Notes: generated by a model not told the origin, from the letters alone. 42,517 nt of DNA from Ciceribacter ferrooxidans (GCF_004137355.1 NZ_SDVB01000128.1:1-42517); one strand, 5' to 3'. Counted from the first letter of the stretch, positions 33,852-42,303 are shown. Program-made: numbers and translations.

Positions 33852-35447
33852 ATGCGCAATTTCGAGAAGCCGACGCGATCGGTAGCCGTGTCGACCAACG
33901 CCATGGCGGCCACGTCCCATCCCTCCGCAACGCTGACGGCCATCAATATCCTGCAGGCGGGCGGGAATGCCATGGATGCGGCGATCGCGGCCTGTGCCGT
34001 CCAATGCGTGGTCGAGCCGGGTTCGACCGGAATCGGTGGCGATTGCTTCGCACTCTATGCCCCGAAAGGCGGCAGCGAGGTGATCGCCTACAACGGCTCG
34101 GGACGGACGCCGAAGGCTCTGACGATCGACTGGTTCGAGGAGCGCGGGCTGACCGAGGTGCCGCGTCAGTCGCCTTCGTCCGTGACCATCCCCGGTGCCA
34201 TCGACGCCTGGACCCGACTGCATGCGGATCACGGCCGGCTTCCCTTTGCAGAGATGCTCGCCCCCGCCATCCGCTTTGCCGAGGAGGGCTATGCCATTGC
34301 ACCGCGCGTCCACCGCGACTGGTTACGGGAGGAGAAGCTGCTCGCCGCGGAAAAGGCCGCGGCCGACATCTTCCTGCCCGGCGGCCGCGCGCCGCGGATC
34401 GGCGAGGTCCACCGACAGCCGAAGCTCGCCGCGACACTGCGCCGGATCGCTGCCGAGGGCCGTGACGGCTTCTATCGCGGGCCGGTCACAGAGGACATGG
34501 TCCGTCACCTGCGCTCGCTCGGCGGTCTCCACACGCTGGAGGACTTCGACGCCGCCGCCGGTGAATATGTGGGTCCCGTCACCACGGATTTCCGCGGTTA
34601 TACGATCCACGAATGTCCCCCGAACGGCCAGGGCATTATCGCCCTGATGATCCTCAACATCCTGTCGCATTTCGGCGCGACGGATGATCCGGCCTCGCCG
34701 GACCGTCTGCACATCGAGATCGAGGCGACGCGCCTTGCCTATGCGGCGCGAGATTGCTGGCTCGCCGATCCGGCAAAGGCTGACGTACCGGTCGAGGAGA
34801 TGCTGTCGGACGAACTCGCGGCCCGGCTCGCCGGGATGATCGACCTTCGCGGCGCGCTGACCGACCTGCCCCCGTTCGAGATGCCCCGGCACCGCGACAC
34901 CGTCTATATCTCGGTGGTCGATTCCGATCGAAACGCCGTCAGCTTCATCAACTCGATTTTTGACAGTTTCGGTTCCGGGATCGTCGCACCGAGATCGGGC
35001 GTCATCCTCCACAATCGCGGTCAGAGCTTTTCGCTGAAGCGGGGCCACCCCAACGTGATCGCACCGGGCAAGCGACCGCTGCACACGATCATACCCGGCA
35101 TGGTCACCCGCAACGGACGAACCGAGATGTCGTTCGGCGTCATGGGCGGCTACTATCAGGCCATGGGCCACGCCCACCTCATTTCCAGGATCCTCGACTA
35201 CGGCATGGACATGCAGGATGCGATCGACCTGCCGCGGCTGGTACCGGTCGGCGGCAATGATCTTCGCGTGGAGGCGGAGCACACCCTGTCAGCCGAAACA
35301 GCTGCAGAACTGCAGCGCCGCGGCTTCGAGATCATCCCGGCCGAGGAGCCGATCGGCGGCGCCCAGGTCATCCGGATCGACTGGAAGAACGGCACGCTTG
35401 TCGGCGCATCAGAGTCCCGCAAAGACGGGATCGCCCTCGGCTTCTGA
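33852..35447 (+). CDS. Gamma-glutamyltransferase-family protein, nucleophile position changed
   Basis: The 531-residue protein has no signal peptide, so it should be cytoplasmic, unlike E. coli Ggt. Family marks are MAATSHPSATLTAINILQAG-GNAMDAAIAA, GGDCFALYAP, YNGSGRTPKALT and PPNGQGIIALMILNIL. At the self-cleavage site E. coli has TTHYSVVD with nucleophile Thr391; this protein reads DTVYISVVD, which places Val351 where the nucleophile should be and Thr350 one earlier. FGSGIVAPRSGVILHNRGQS and GKRPLHTIIPGM follow normally. It may use Thr350 or may not self-process. Likely substrate: gamma-glutamyl compounds brought in by the linked ABC system. Start has GAGGAG upstream. Confidence 0.88.
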   Translation: MRNFEKPTRSVAVSTNAMAATSHPSATLTAINILQAGGNAMDAAIAACAVQCVVEPGSTGIGGDCFALYAPKGGSEVIAYNGSGRTPKALTIDWFEERGLTEVPRQSPSSVTIPGAIDAWTRLHADHGRLPFAEMLAPAIRFAEEGYAIAPRVHRDWLREEKLLAAEKAAADIFLPGGRAPRIGEVHRQPKLAATLRRIAAEGRDGFYRGPVTEDMVRHLRSLGGLHTLEDFDAAAGEYVGPVTTDFRGYTIHECPPNGQGIIALMILNILSHFGATDDPASPDRLHIEIEATRLAYAARDCWLADPAKADVPVEEMLSDELAARLAGMIDLRGALTDLPPFEMPRHRDTVYISVVDSDRNAVSFINSIFDSFGSGIVAPRSGVILHNRGQSFSLKRGHPNVIAPGKRPLHTIIPGMVTRNGRTEMSFGVMGGYYQAMGHAHLISRILDYGMDMQDAIDLPRLVPVGGNDLRVEAEHTLSAETAAELQRRGFEIIPAEEPIGGAQVIRIDWKNGTLVGASESRKDGIALGF

Positions 35448-35540
35448 CGATGCCTGCCAGGTTCCGAGTCCATATCATCGCGAGTGCGCCGCATTCTCCT
35501 TCCTGGCGCTCTCACGGACACATCATGCCTCTGTTCGCGA

Positions 35541-36467
35541 TCACTGCGCCGGGGCGCCGCCTTCCGGGCGGTTGAGACCGCGAGCAAGATGGTGAATGTG
35601 CGCCGCGCCGATACCACAGCAGCCGCCGACCATGGTCGCGCCTGCCTCCGCCCAGTCGCAGGCGAAGCGCAGATAGCGGTCGGAGGTCAGGTCCTGCCGC
35701 GTCTCGTTCAGCGACTCGTTGGCGGCCTCCTCGTCGGCCTCGCTCTCGAAGGCATTGGCATAGACGCCGACCTCCATGTCGCTGCCGTTCCGCATGAACA
35801 CTGCGTGCGCCGTCCGCACGGCGGCTTCCATCACCTCCGGGCGGCTGCAGTTGAAGAGAAGCGCCCGGGCACCGGATGCGGTCGCCCATTCCGCCGCCGC
35901 CTCCACCGTCTCGCCGGAGCGGAGCTTCGGCACGTCGCCCTCGCCCGAGGTATCGTCGGCGAGCGTGAAGGATATCCAGAAGGGCTTGCCGGTTGCCGCG
36001 ACCGCCCGCCGCACCGCCTCGCCCTCCGCGATCAGGCTGAGCGTCTCGCCGAGCCACACGTCGACGAACGGTGCGAGCCCCTCGACCAGCACACCGAGAT
36101 AATCCTGCACGCGGGTGGGGTCGAAGTTTTCAGGTTCATAGGAGCCGAAGATCGGCGGCAGCGAGCCTGCAACCGTCACGTCACGCTCCGCGGCATCGGC
36201 CGCCTGCCGCGCAAGTTGCCCGGCGAGGCGGATGAGCGAACCGCCCTCGGCGCGGAAACGCTCCTCCCCGATATGGAAAGGCACCAGTGCATAGCTGTTG
36301 GTGGTCACCACATCCGCACCGGCGGCAATGAACTCCGCATGCACCTGCCGCACGATGTCCGGGCTTTCCATCAGGGCGAGCGCCGACCATTCCGGCTGGC
36401 GCAGCGGGGCGCCGAGCCGTGCCAGTTCGCGGCTCATGCCGCCGTCGAGGATCAACACGTGCTTCAC
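35541..36467 (-). CDS. Homocysteine S-methyltransferase family protein
   Basis: The 308-residue enzyme begins MKHVLILDGGMSRELARLGA, the usual opening (LDGG). Later come TTNSYALVPFHIGEERF and the zinc ligands LLFNCSRPEVM and MVGGCCGIGAAHI. The Cys and the adjacent Cys pair hold the zinc that activates homocysteine thiol in this family. Members such as MmuM use S-methylmethionine as methyl donor; others use betaines or still unknown donors. The start is a GTG whose GTGA overlaps the stop of the PLP-enzyme gene, with AAGGAG ahead. It is last in the minus-strand ABC-PLP enzyme operon and converges on the GGT-family gene. Confidence 0.9.
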   Translation of the reverse strand: MKHVLILDGGMSRELARLGAPLRQPEWSALALMESPDIVRQVHAEFIAAGADVVTTNSYALVPFHIGEERFRAEGGSLIRLAGQLARQAADAAERDVTVAGSLPPIFGSYEPENFDPTRVQDYLGVLVEGLAPFVDVWLGETLSLIAEGEAVRRAVAATGKPFWISFTLADDTSGEGDVPKLRSGETVEAAAEWATASGARALLFNCSRPEVMEAAVRTAHAVFMRNGSDMEVGVYANAFESEADEEAANESLNETRQDLTSDRYLRFACDWAEAGATMVGGCCGIGAAHIHHLARGLNRPEGGAPAQ

Positions 36468-37711
36468 GGACAGTCTCCTTCTTTCATTGCGGGGTTGGCG
36501 CCGAGGGCCTGGTCGAGATCCGCGACGATGTCCGGCACCGCCTCCAGCCCGACAGACAGGCGGAAGATGCCGTCGCCGGCAAAGGCGCGGTAGTCGTCGA
36601 GTTGCGCCCCTTCGAGGCGATAGGTGGATTGCATCATTTCCGCGGTGTCGAGGAGAACGACGATGCTGCGCTGGTGTCCGAGCGAGAAGGCGTAGTGGAC
36701 CACCTTCAGCCGCTCGGCGAGCCTCTTGGCCACCGCCTGCGGATCGCGGACCTGAAACGTCACCATGCCGCCGGCGATCGCCATCTGCCGCCGGGCGAGA
36801 TCGTATTGGGGATGCGTATCGAGCCCCGGATAGGTGACGGCCGTCACGGCCGGATGGCGTGCAAGGAAACGGGCAACCTCGAGCGCGGCGGCGGAGATGG
36901 TCTGCATTCGGGGAAAGATCGTGTCCAGACCGCGCATGATGAGCCAGGCATTCTGTGCCGAGAGCGTGGCGCCGAGATAGACGCCCGCCCTGCCGCGGAT
37001 CGCCTCCACCAGGTCCTTGCGGCCGCAGACGGCACCGCCCAACGCATCGCCATGACCATTCATGAACTTCGTGAGTGAATGGATGACGAGATCGACCCCG
37101 AGCGAGAGCGGCCGGGTGGCGACCGGCGTCGCGAACGTGGAATCGACCGAGACCAGAGCACCGTGAGCATGGGCAAGAGCGGCCACCGCTTCGAGGTCGG
37201 TCAACCGCAGGATCGGATTGCAGGGGCTCTCGCAGTGGACGAGGCGGGTATTGGGTCGCAGCGCCGCGGCCACGTCATCGAGGCGCGACATGTTCACCGC
37301 ACTCACCTCGATGCCGTAATCCGGCAGAATGCGCCGGGCGAGCTCGTTGGCACCCGCATAGCAGACGTCGCTGACCACCAGGTGGTCGCCCTGCCGCAGG
37401 AAGGTGAAGAAGGTGGCGGCAATCGCCGCAAGGCCGGTCGCGGTCGCCAACGCGTCATCGCCACCTTCGAGTGCGGCGATCCGCTGCTCGAGCTGCCGAA
37501 CAGTCGGATTGGTCCAGCGGGCATAGAGGAAAGGAAGCGAAGTCAGGTCGCCGGCGCCATCCGCCGAAAAGGGGCCACCCCCGGGCGCAAGTGCGTTGTT
37601 GACCGACATGGAAATGTTGGGCGCAATCGCCTTTGTCACCGGATCGACGGTCAACCCGCCATCAAGTGCGAGCGTCTGTGGATGAAGATGCCCGTCTTTT
37701 CCATCCCGCAT
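36464..37711 (-). CDS. PLP-dependent Cys/Met metabolism enzyme (cystathionine gamma-synthase/methionine gamma-lyase family)
   Basis: The 415-residue enzyme shows FLYARWTNPTVRQLEQRIAA (Tyr63 and Arg65 for phosphate binding), ALATATGLAAIAATFFTFLR, VSVDSTFATPVATRPLSLG with Asp190 for the pyridine nitrogen, and LVIHSLTKFMNGHGDALGG with Lys215 for PLP. VYLGATLSAQNAWLIMRGLD follows. It could be a lyase (methanethiol from methionine, or thiols from S-alkyl cysteines) or a gamma-synthase. The usual YGGT motif near residue 118 is CYAG here, a small departure. With the methyltransferase gene downstream and a Lrp regulator nearby, a breakdown or recycling role for sulfur amino acids is likely. AGGAG stands before the ATG. 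No SAM riboswitch was seen. Confidence 0.9.
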   Translation of the reverse strand: MRDGKDGHLHPQTLALDGGLTVDPVTKAIAPNISMSVNNALAPGGGPFSADGAGDLTSLPFLYARWTNPTVRQLEQRIAALEGGDDALATATGLAAIAATFFTFLRQGDHLVVSDVCYAGANELARRILPDYGIEVSAVNMSRLDDVAAALRPNTRLVHCESPCNPILRLTDLEAVAALAHAHGALVSVDSTFATPVATRPLSLGVDLVIHSLTKFMNGHGDALGGAVCGRKDLVEAIRGRAGVYLGATLSAQNAWLIMRGLDTIFPRMQTISAAALEVARFLARHPAVTAVTYPGLDTHPQYDLARRQMAIAGGMVTFQVRDPQAVAKRLAERLKVVHYAFSLGHQRSIVVLLDTAEMMQSTYRLEGAQLDDYRAFAGDGIFRLSVGLEAVPDIVADLDQALGANPAMKEGDCP

Positions 37712-37845
37712 GACCTACTCCTCACAAGGATCGCCAGTGGAGACTAGCCCGGTCGCAAAAGGGAACGGCCGCGTTCTTCCGCCCGCCGTGCCTCGAAGTG
37801 GCGCCGCAGCGGACGTCGGCGCGAAAAAGCCGCGAGACATTCCGC

Positions 37846-38535
37846 TCATCGCCGGATCGGCACTTGCGCCTCGACGAGCCGAAGGGCGCGGACGATAAGC
37901 ATGGTCACCAGAACATAGAAGACAGTCACGACCAGCAGCGGCTCGTAGACCAGCAACGTATCCTGCCGCACCTTGTAGGCTACGGCGTAGAGGTCCATGA
38001 CCGTGACGGTGAAGGCAAGCGGCGTCGCCTTCAGCTGCAGCACGATCTCGCCGGCAATCGTCGGCAAGGCGATGCGGATCGCGCGCGGCAACCAGATGCG
38101 CCGGAAGAGCTTGCCGGGTGACATGCCGAAGGCGCGGCCGGCCTCCAACTCTCCCTTCGGCACGGACAGAAGCGCGCCGCGCAGCACCTCGGCCTCGTAT
38201 GCCGCATAATTCAGCGTGAAGCTGACGGCCGCGAAGAAGAAGCCTTCGCGCAGTACGGGCCAGAGGAAGCTGCCGCGCAGGCCGGGGATCATCGTCATCA
38301 GCGAGCCGACGCCATAATAGAACAGCCAGAGCTGGATAAGCAGCGGCGTGCCGCGCAGGAAGGTGCAGAAGATCTTGGCCGGCCAGGCCAGCCAGCGTGG
38401 GCCGCTGACCTGTGCTCGCGCCAGCCCGATGGCGAGGATGAACCCGAAGACGACTGAGATCACCAGCAACAGCACGGTCTGCACGGCACCGGCGACGAGA
38501 AGCGGCCAATAGGCGGCGATCCAGCCGAAGTTCAT
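37846..38535 (-). CDS. Polar amino-acid ABC transporter permease
   Basis: The 229-residue permease opens MNFGWIAAYWPLLVAGAVQT. TFLRGTPLLIQLWLFYYGVG is the HisMQ signature, and the EAA loop is PKGELEAGRAFGMSPGKLFR. IVLQLKATPLAFTVTVMDLY sits where the family has the TxLxxxIxxxEL stretch. The start overlaps the stop of the partner permease by 4 bases. A 134-base gap separates its stop from the PLP-enzyme start. It is the fourth gene of the minus-strand operon that begins with the ATPase at 40916. Confidence 0.91.
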   Translation of the reverse strand: MNFGWIAAYWPLLVAGAVQTVLLLVISVVFGFILAIGLARAQVSGPRWLAWPAKIFCTFLRGTPLLIQLWLFYYGVGSLMTMIPGLRGSFLWPVLREGFFFAAVSFTLNYAAYEAEVLRGALLSVPKGELEAGRAFGMSPGKLFRRIWLPRAIRIALPTIAGEIVLQLKATPLAFTVTVMDLYAVAYKVRQDTLLVYEPLLVVTVFYVLVTMLIVRALRLVEAQVPIRR

Positions 38536-39263
38536 CGCGCATCACTCCGGACCGCTTGCCCGCGGCGGAAATGCCGTTCGACCAGGGCAAAGAGAGCATT
38601 CGATACCAGCGTGATCGCCAGATAGAGCAGGCAGGCGGCGAAGAAGAAAAGGAAATAGTGCTTGGTGTTGCCGGCCGCGAGACGGGTGGCGAGCGCCAGT
38701 TCCTGGTAACCCAGCACGGCAATCAGCGCACTGTCCTTGGTTATCGACATCCACAGATTGGCGAAGCCCGGCAGGGCGTAGGGAACAAGTGCCGGCAGCA
38801 CGATCCGGCGAAAGCGCAGCCACGGCCCCATGCCGAAGGCGCAGGCCGCCTCGATCTGGCCGATCGGAACCGCGAGGATCGCCCCGCGCAGGACCTCCGT
38901 CGCGTAGGCGCCCTGAACGATGCCGAGAACGAGGATGGCCGCCACATAGGCGTTGATCTCCACGGCGGGCAGACCGAGAGAGCTGAGCAGGCGGTTGAGC
39001 CCGTCGGTGCCTGCGTAATAGAGGCCGATGATGAGGATGAGTTCGGGGATGGCGCGGATGGCCGTCGTATAAAGGTCGAGGACGGCACGGATTGTCCGGT
39101 CGCCTTTCAGCTTGCCCGCCGCACCGACAAGGCCGATGCCGATGCCGACCAGATAGGCTCCGAGCGAGATCGCCAGGGTGGAGACGGCCCCCGACAACAG
39201 GACGCCGCCCCAGCCCGGCGGGCTCGGCGAAAGCAGTTCCAGGAGCGACGGACCGGCGGCCAT
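38532..39263 (-). CDS. Polar amino-acid ABC transporter permease
   Basis: This 243-residue permease contains GVLLSGAVSTLAISLGAYLV, then DLYTTAIRAIPELILIIGLY-YAGTDG and an EAA loop IGQIEAACAFGMGPWLRFRR. TKDSALIAVLGYQELALATR corresponds to the family segment after the loop. RAIPELI replaces the more common RGTPLL, which is seen in several subfamilies including opine/octopine systems. A strong hairpin (39289-39326) lies between it and the binding-protein gene upstream. The stop overlaps the next permease start. Together the two permeases form the channel. Confidence 0.91.
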   Translation of the reverse strand: MAAGPSLLELLSPSPPGWGGVLLSGAVSTLAISLGAYLVGIGIGLVGAAGKLKGDRTIRAVLDLYTTAIRAIPELILIIGLYYAGTDGLNRLLSSLGLPAVEINAYVAAILVLGIVQGAYATEVLRGAILAVPIGQIEAACAFGMGPWLRFRRIVLPALVPYALPGFANLWMSITKDSALIAVLGYQELALATRLAAGNTKHYFLFFFAACLLYLAITLVSNALFALVERHFRRGQAVRSDAR

Positions 39264-39288
39264 GGCGAGAATTCCCCGGGGGACGTCT

Positions 39289-39326
39289 CGCGGCGGTCGT
39301 CATGGTCTTGCCAGACGACCGCCGCG
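39289..39326 (-). other. 13-bp hairpin between binding-protein and permease genes
   Basis: CGCGGCGGTCGTC (39289-39301) and GACGACCGCCGCG (39314-39326) are exact complements. The 12-base loop holds a further TGG/CCA pairing, and ACGT tracts on both flanks could extend it. It lies 11 bases after the binding-protein stop on the transcript, without a T-run. Likely role: mRNA protection or partial termination. Confidence 0.78.
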
Positions 39327-39336
39327 ATACGTCCAA

Positions 39337-40107
39337 TCAGTTTCCGTAAGGATCGAAGTCGAAATACTTCTTCGAGATTTCAGCGTATTTGCCGCTCGCG
39401 CGGACCGCCGCGATCGCCTTGTTCAGCTTCTCGCGCAATTCGTCCTCGCCCTTTCGAACGCCGCCGGCGACGCCGTAGCCGAGGATTGCCGGATCGTTCG
39501 CCACGTCGCCGCGGTCCTCGCAGCAATCCTTGCCGAAATCGGACTTGAGGAATTCGGCAAGTGGCATCGAGTCGGCAAAGACGTAGTCGACGCGGCCGGC
39601 AGCGAGATCCTGCAGCGCTTCGTCAAGCGTCTGGTAGGTCTTTTCGGAAGCCTTGTCGGCAAAGTACTTCTTGTAATACTCGGACTGGACGGTGGAAACC
39701 TGGATGCCGATGGTCGTTCCGGCCACGTCGTCGGGACCGGCACCAGTCTTGCCTTCCTTCGGCCCGATCAGTTTGCTCGGCGTGTTGTAGTATTTATCCG
39801 TAAAATCGATGGTCTTGCTTCGCTCGTCGGTGATCGACATGGAGGACCAGATGACGTCGAACTTCTTTGCCTGCAGGGCAGGAATGAGGCCGTCCCACGA
39901 CATCTCGACGATGCTGCAGCTTTCGTGCATTTCGGCGCAGACGGCGTCCATCATGTCGATCTCCCAGCCTTGCCATTTGCCGGCGGCATCCTTCGCAAAA
40001 AAGGGCTGGTAGGATTCGTTCATGATGCCGAAGCGGACCTCGGCCTGGGCAGCAGCGCCGGAAAGGGCCAGAACGGCTCCGGCGAGGACAATGGACAATA
40101 CTTTCAT
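39337..40107 (-). CDS. Polar amino-acid ABC transporter periplasmic binding protein
   Basis: The product is 256 residues with a signal peptide (MKVLSIVLAGAVLALSGAAA, cleavage near QA-EV). VRFGIMNESYQPFFAKDAAG is the family 3 opening; MMDAVCAEMHESCSIVEMSW has two Cys that could bridge. IWSSMSITDERSKTIDFTDK and TTIGIQVSTVQSEYYKKYFA are the usual ligand-site and hinge blocks. A second Cys pair stands in FGKDCCEDRGD. The ATG at 40107 is chosen by signal peptide; the frame runs on upstream to 40410 without protein-like content. It follows the ATPase gene by 29 bases. With linked genes for sulfur amino-acid enzymes, the ligand may be a sulfur amino acid, by inference. Confidence 0.92.
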   Translation of the reverse strand: MKVLSIVLAGAVLALSGAAAQAEVRFGIMNESYQPFFAKDAAGKWQGWEIDMMDAVCAEMHESCSIVEMSWDGLIPALQAKKFDVIWSSMSITDERSKTIDFTDKYYNTPSKLIGPKEGKTGAGPDDVAGTTIGIQVSTVQSEYYKKYFADKASEKTYQTLDEALQDLAAGRVDYVFADSMPLAEFLKSDFGKDCCEDRGDVANDPAILGYGVAGGVRKGEDELREKLNKAIAAVRASGKYAEISKKYFDFDPYGN

Positions 40108-40136
40108 TACGATTTCCTTCTCCTGAAAATACGAAC

Positions 40137-40916
40137 TCAATGGCGCAGCGAGGCGGTGAATTCCCGGCAGCGGGCGCTCGAAGGGGTACCGAACACCTGT
40201 TCTGGCGGTCCCTCTTCCTCCACCCGCCCGTCGTGCAGGAACATCACGTGGCTGGACACATCGCGGGCGAACTTCATCTCGTGCGTGACGAGCAGCATGG
40301 TGCGGCCTTCTTCCGCCAGATCGCGGATCACCTTCAGCACTTCGCCCACCAGTTCCGGGTCGAGCGCCGAGGTCGGCTCGTCGAACAGCATGACCGTGGG
40401 ATTGACGCACAGTGCCCGGGCGATCGCGGCACGCTGCTGCTGGCCGCCGGACAGAAAAGCGGGGTAGGCGTCGCGCTTGTCGTAGAGGCCGACCTTGGCG
40501 AGCAGAGCCTCAGCCCGTTCGACGGCCTCCTTGCGTTTCATGCCGAACACATGGACCGGCGCCTCGATGACATTGCCCAGCACGGTCATGTGTGCCCAGA
40601 GATTGAAGCTCTGGAAGACCATGGCAACTCCGCTGCGGATGCGCTCCACCTGCCGCCGGTCGGCCGGCCGGGCGCGACCGTCGCGACCCGTCTTCATGGC
40701 AATCTCCTCGCCATTGACGACGATGCGGCCGCGGTCGGGGATCTCCAGAAGGTTGATGCAGCGCAGGAAGGTACTCTTGCCGGAGCCGGACGACCCTATC
40801 AGCGAAATGACGTCGCCTTTGTGGGCCCTCAGCGAAATGCCCTTGAGAACCTCGTGTGCGCCAAAGCTCTTGTGAACATCTTCCACCTGCAGGGCGGCAG
40901 GACCATTCTCCGTCAT
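40137..40916 (-). CDS. Polar amino-acid ABC transporter ATPase (HisP/OccP-type)
   Basis: The 259-residue ATPase shows Walker A IGSSGSGKSTFLRCINLLEI, Q-loop MVFQSFNLWAHMTVLGNVIE, signature LSGGQQQRAAIARAL, Walker B VMLFDEPTSALDPEL and H-loop LVTHEMKFARDVSSH. The insert after the Walker A region (TGRDGRARPADRRQVERIR) is usual for the HisP/OccP group. It is the first gene of a six-gene minus-strand operon (ATPase, binding protein, two permeases, PLP enzyme, methyltransferase). The Lrp gene is divergent across a 198-base region with an AT-rich patch around 41020-41040. It may also power the ATPase-less system at 31487-33812. Confidence 0.94.
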   Translation of the reverse strand: MTENGPAALQVEDVHKSFGAHEVLKGISLRAHKGDVISLIGSSGSGKSTFLRCINLLEIPDRGRIVVNGEEIAMKTGRDGRARPADRRQVERIRSGVAMVFQSFNLWAHMTVLGNVIEAPVHVFGMKRKEAVERAEALLAKVGLYDKRDAYPAFLSGGQQQRAAIARALCVNPTVMLFDEPTSALDPELVGEVLKVIRDLAEEGRTMLLVTHEMKFARDVSSHVMFLHDGRVEEEGPPEQVFGTPSSARCREFTASLRH

Positions 40917-41114
40917 ACTTTCCCGTTTCCGTGGCGCTTCAAGGGTTTATCGATGAAATCTATCGGCAACCGACGCAGCTTTGCCGCGCAATGGAGATGT
41001 CCAGCGCGGTTTTCCCGCAGGAATTTACAAAAAATGCAGCTGGCCTTACTCCTATTGACAAGAGAGAGGAAACCGGCGAACGCCCTGGAAGGGCCAGAAA
41101 CAGGAACGAGGGAC

Positions 41115-41585
41115 ATGGCAGACGACTTGGACGATTTCGACCGGAGCATCCTCGACATCGTGCAACGCGATTGCCAGATGAAAGCCGAGGCGATCGGCCA
41201 CACCGTCGGCCTTTCCGCATCCGCCGTGCAACGCCGGCTGAAGCGAATGCGCGAGCAGGGCATTATCAAGGCGGAAATCGCGGTGGTGGACCGACGCGTC
41301 ACCGGCAATCCCATGACCTTCATCACCGGCATGGAGATCGAACGCGACAACTACGATGCGCTCGCCAAGTTCCGCGCCTGGGTGGACAGGCAGGACCATA
41401 TCCAACAGGTCTACTACGTCACGGGAGCAGTCGACATCATCGCCGTCGTCACGGCGCGCGACGTCGGCCAATACGACGAACTGATGGCGCAGCTCATGTC
41501 GCAGAACCCGCAAATCAAGCGCATGCATACCAATGTCGTGCTCAAGGACCTGAAGCTCGGCATGATGGTTCCGGTACAGTCCTGA
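41115..41585 (+). CDS. Lrp/AsnC-family transcriptional regulator
   Basis: The 156-residue regulator has an N-terminal helix-turn-helix (DDFDRSILDIVQRDCQMKAE, then AIGHTVGLSASAVQRRLKRM) and a C-terminal RAM domain (FITGMEIERDNYDALAKFRA, VYYVTGAVDIIAVVTARDVG). 'YYVTGxxDxxxxV' is the Lrp effector-site motif. The start ATG at 41115 has GAGG upstream. It is divergent from the ABC/PLP enzyme operon, so it is probably that operon's amino-acid-responsive regulator, like MdeR and DecR beside sulfur amino-acid lyases. A TTGACA (41055-41060) lies 55 bases upstream but lacks a clear -10. Confidence 0.93.
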   Translation: MADDLDDFDRSILDIVQRDCQMKAEAIGHTVGLSASAVQRRLKRMREQGIIKAEIAVVDRRVTGNPMTFITGMEIERDNYDALAKFRAWVDRQDHIQQVYYVTGAVDIIAVVTARDVGQYDELMAQLMSQNPQIKRMHTNVVLKDLKLGMMVPVQS

Positions 41586-41601
41586 ACGCGTCGATACCCC
41601 T

Positions 41602-42303
41602 CTAGGACGCGCTTTCGGCCTTCTGGGCGGCAAGGACGGTTTCCGCGACGGCACGCGCTGCGGTCACGTGGTCAAGTGCTGCCTTGGCGGCAGCCTCGCC
41701 GTCACCGCGACGGATGGCGTCGATGATCCGCGCCATCTGCTGCGGCCCCTCGGTATCGCGGTTGCGCGTCTTGATGGTCATGGAGCGCAGATGATTGATG
41801 CGCACTGTGAGCAGGTTGACGATGCCCCAGGCGACATGCCGGTTCACCTTGCTGAACAGCGTCTGGTAGAAGGCGGTCGTGTGGGCGAGCACGCCCTGCA
41901 TGTCCTTTGCCGCGTAGCTGTCGCGGATCGCCTGCAATGATGCCTCGAGGGCCGCGACGATTTCCGGGTCGCGCCGCTCCGCACAAAGCCTCGCAGCCAT
42001 GCCTTCGAGTGCGCCACGGATCTCGTAGATCTGGCGCGCCTCGTCGAGATCGAGGACGGCGACGATCGGACCCTTGTTCGGCTGATTGGCGACGAGACCT
42101 TCGGATTCCAGATGGCGAAGCACCTCCCGGACGACGGTGCGGCTCACGCCGAGTTGGGCGCAGAGGTCGCGCTCGACCAGCCTGTCACCGGGCCGGAAGT
42201 AGCCCTCGATGATCGCGTCGCGAACCTTGTCGAGCGCAAGCTCCCTCAGGGTCTTGGTGGGACGCTCCACACGAATGGCATTTTCCGGCATGGCGCCCAT
42301 CAT
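41602..42303 (-). CDS. GntR-family regulator with FCD domain
   Basis: The 233-residue regulator carries the GntR winged helix: VRDAIIEGYFRPGDRLVERD, then LCAQLGVSRTVVREVLRHLE and SEGLVANQPNKGPIVAVL. The FCD domain follows (YEIRGALEGMAARLCAERRD, HTTAFYQTLFSKVN, RNRDTEGPQQMARIIDAIRR). The ATG at 42303 with AAAGGG upstream is chosen; a GTG at 42315 and ATGs at 42300 and 42291 are alternatives. Its promoter holds a TGGT-N2-ACCA site whose surroundings match the AA_synth operon palindrome over 14 of 15 bases. It is therefore the better candidate to control that operon, and probably its own gene. It converges with the Lrp gene (16 bases between stops). Confidence 0.92.
   Translation of the reverse strand: MMGAMPENAIRVERPTKTLRELALDKVRDAIIEGYFRPGDRLVERDLCAQLGVSRTVVREVLRHLESEGLVANQPNKGPIVAVLDLDEARQIYEIRGALEGMAARLCAERRDPEIVAALEASLQAIRDSYAAKDMQGVLAHTTAFYQTLFSKVNRHVAWGIVNLLTVRINHLRSMTIKTRNRDTEGPQQMARIIDAIRRGDGEAAAKAALDHVTAARAVAETVLAAQKAESAS

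Noticed and set aside
32489-34465. Open frame of 658 codons on the plus strand across both permeases and the GGT-family gene
   Set aside because: It is a GC-bias shadow; the other frame holds clear family proteins and this one is rich in Arg, Ser and Ala without motifs.
37712-37845. Possible SAM riboswitch before the PLP Cys/Met enzyme gene
   Set aside because: I looked for SAM-II-like pairing in this gap and found none; the gene is also part of a longer operon.
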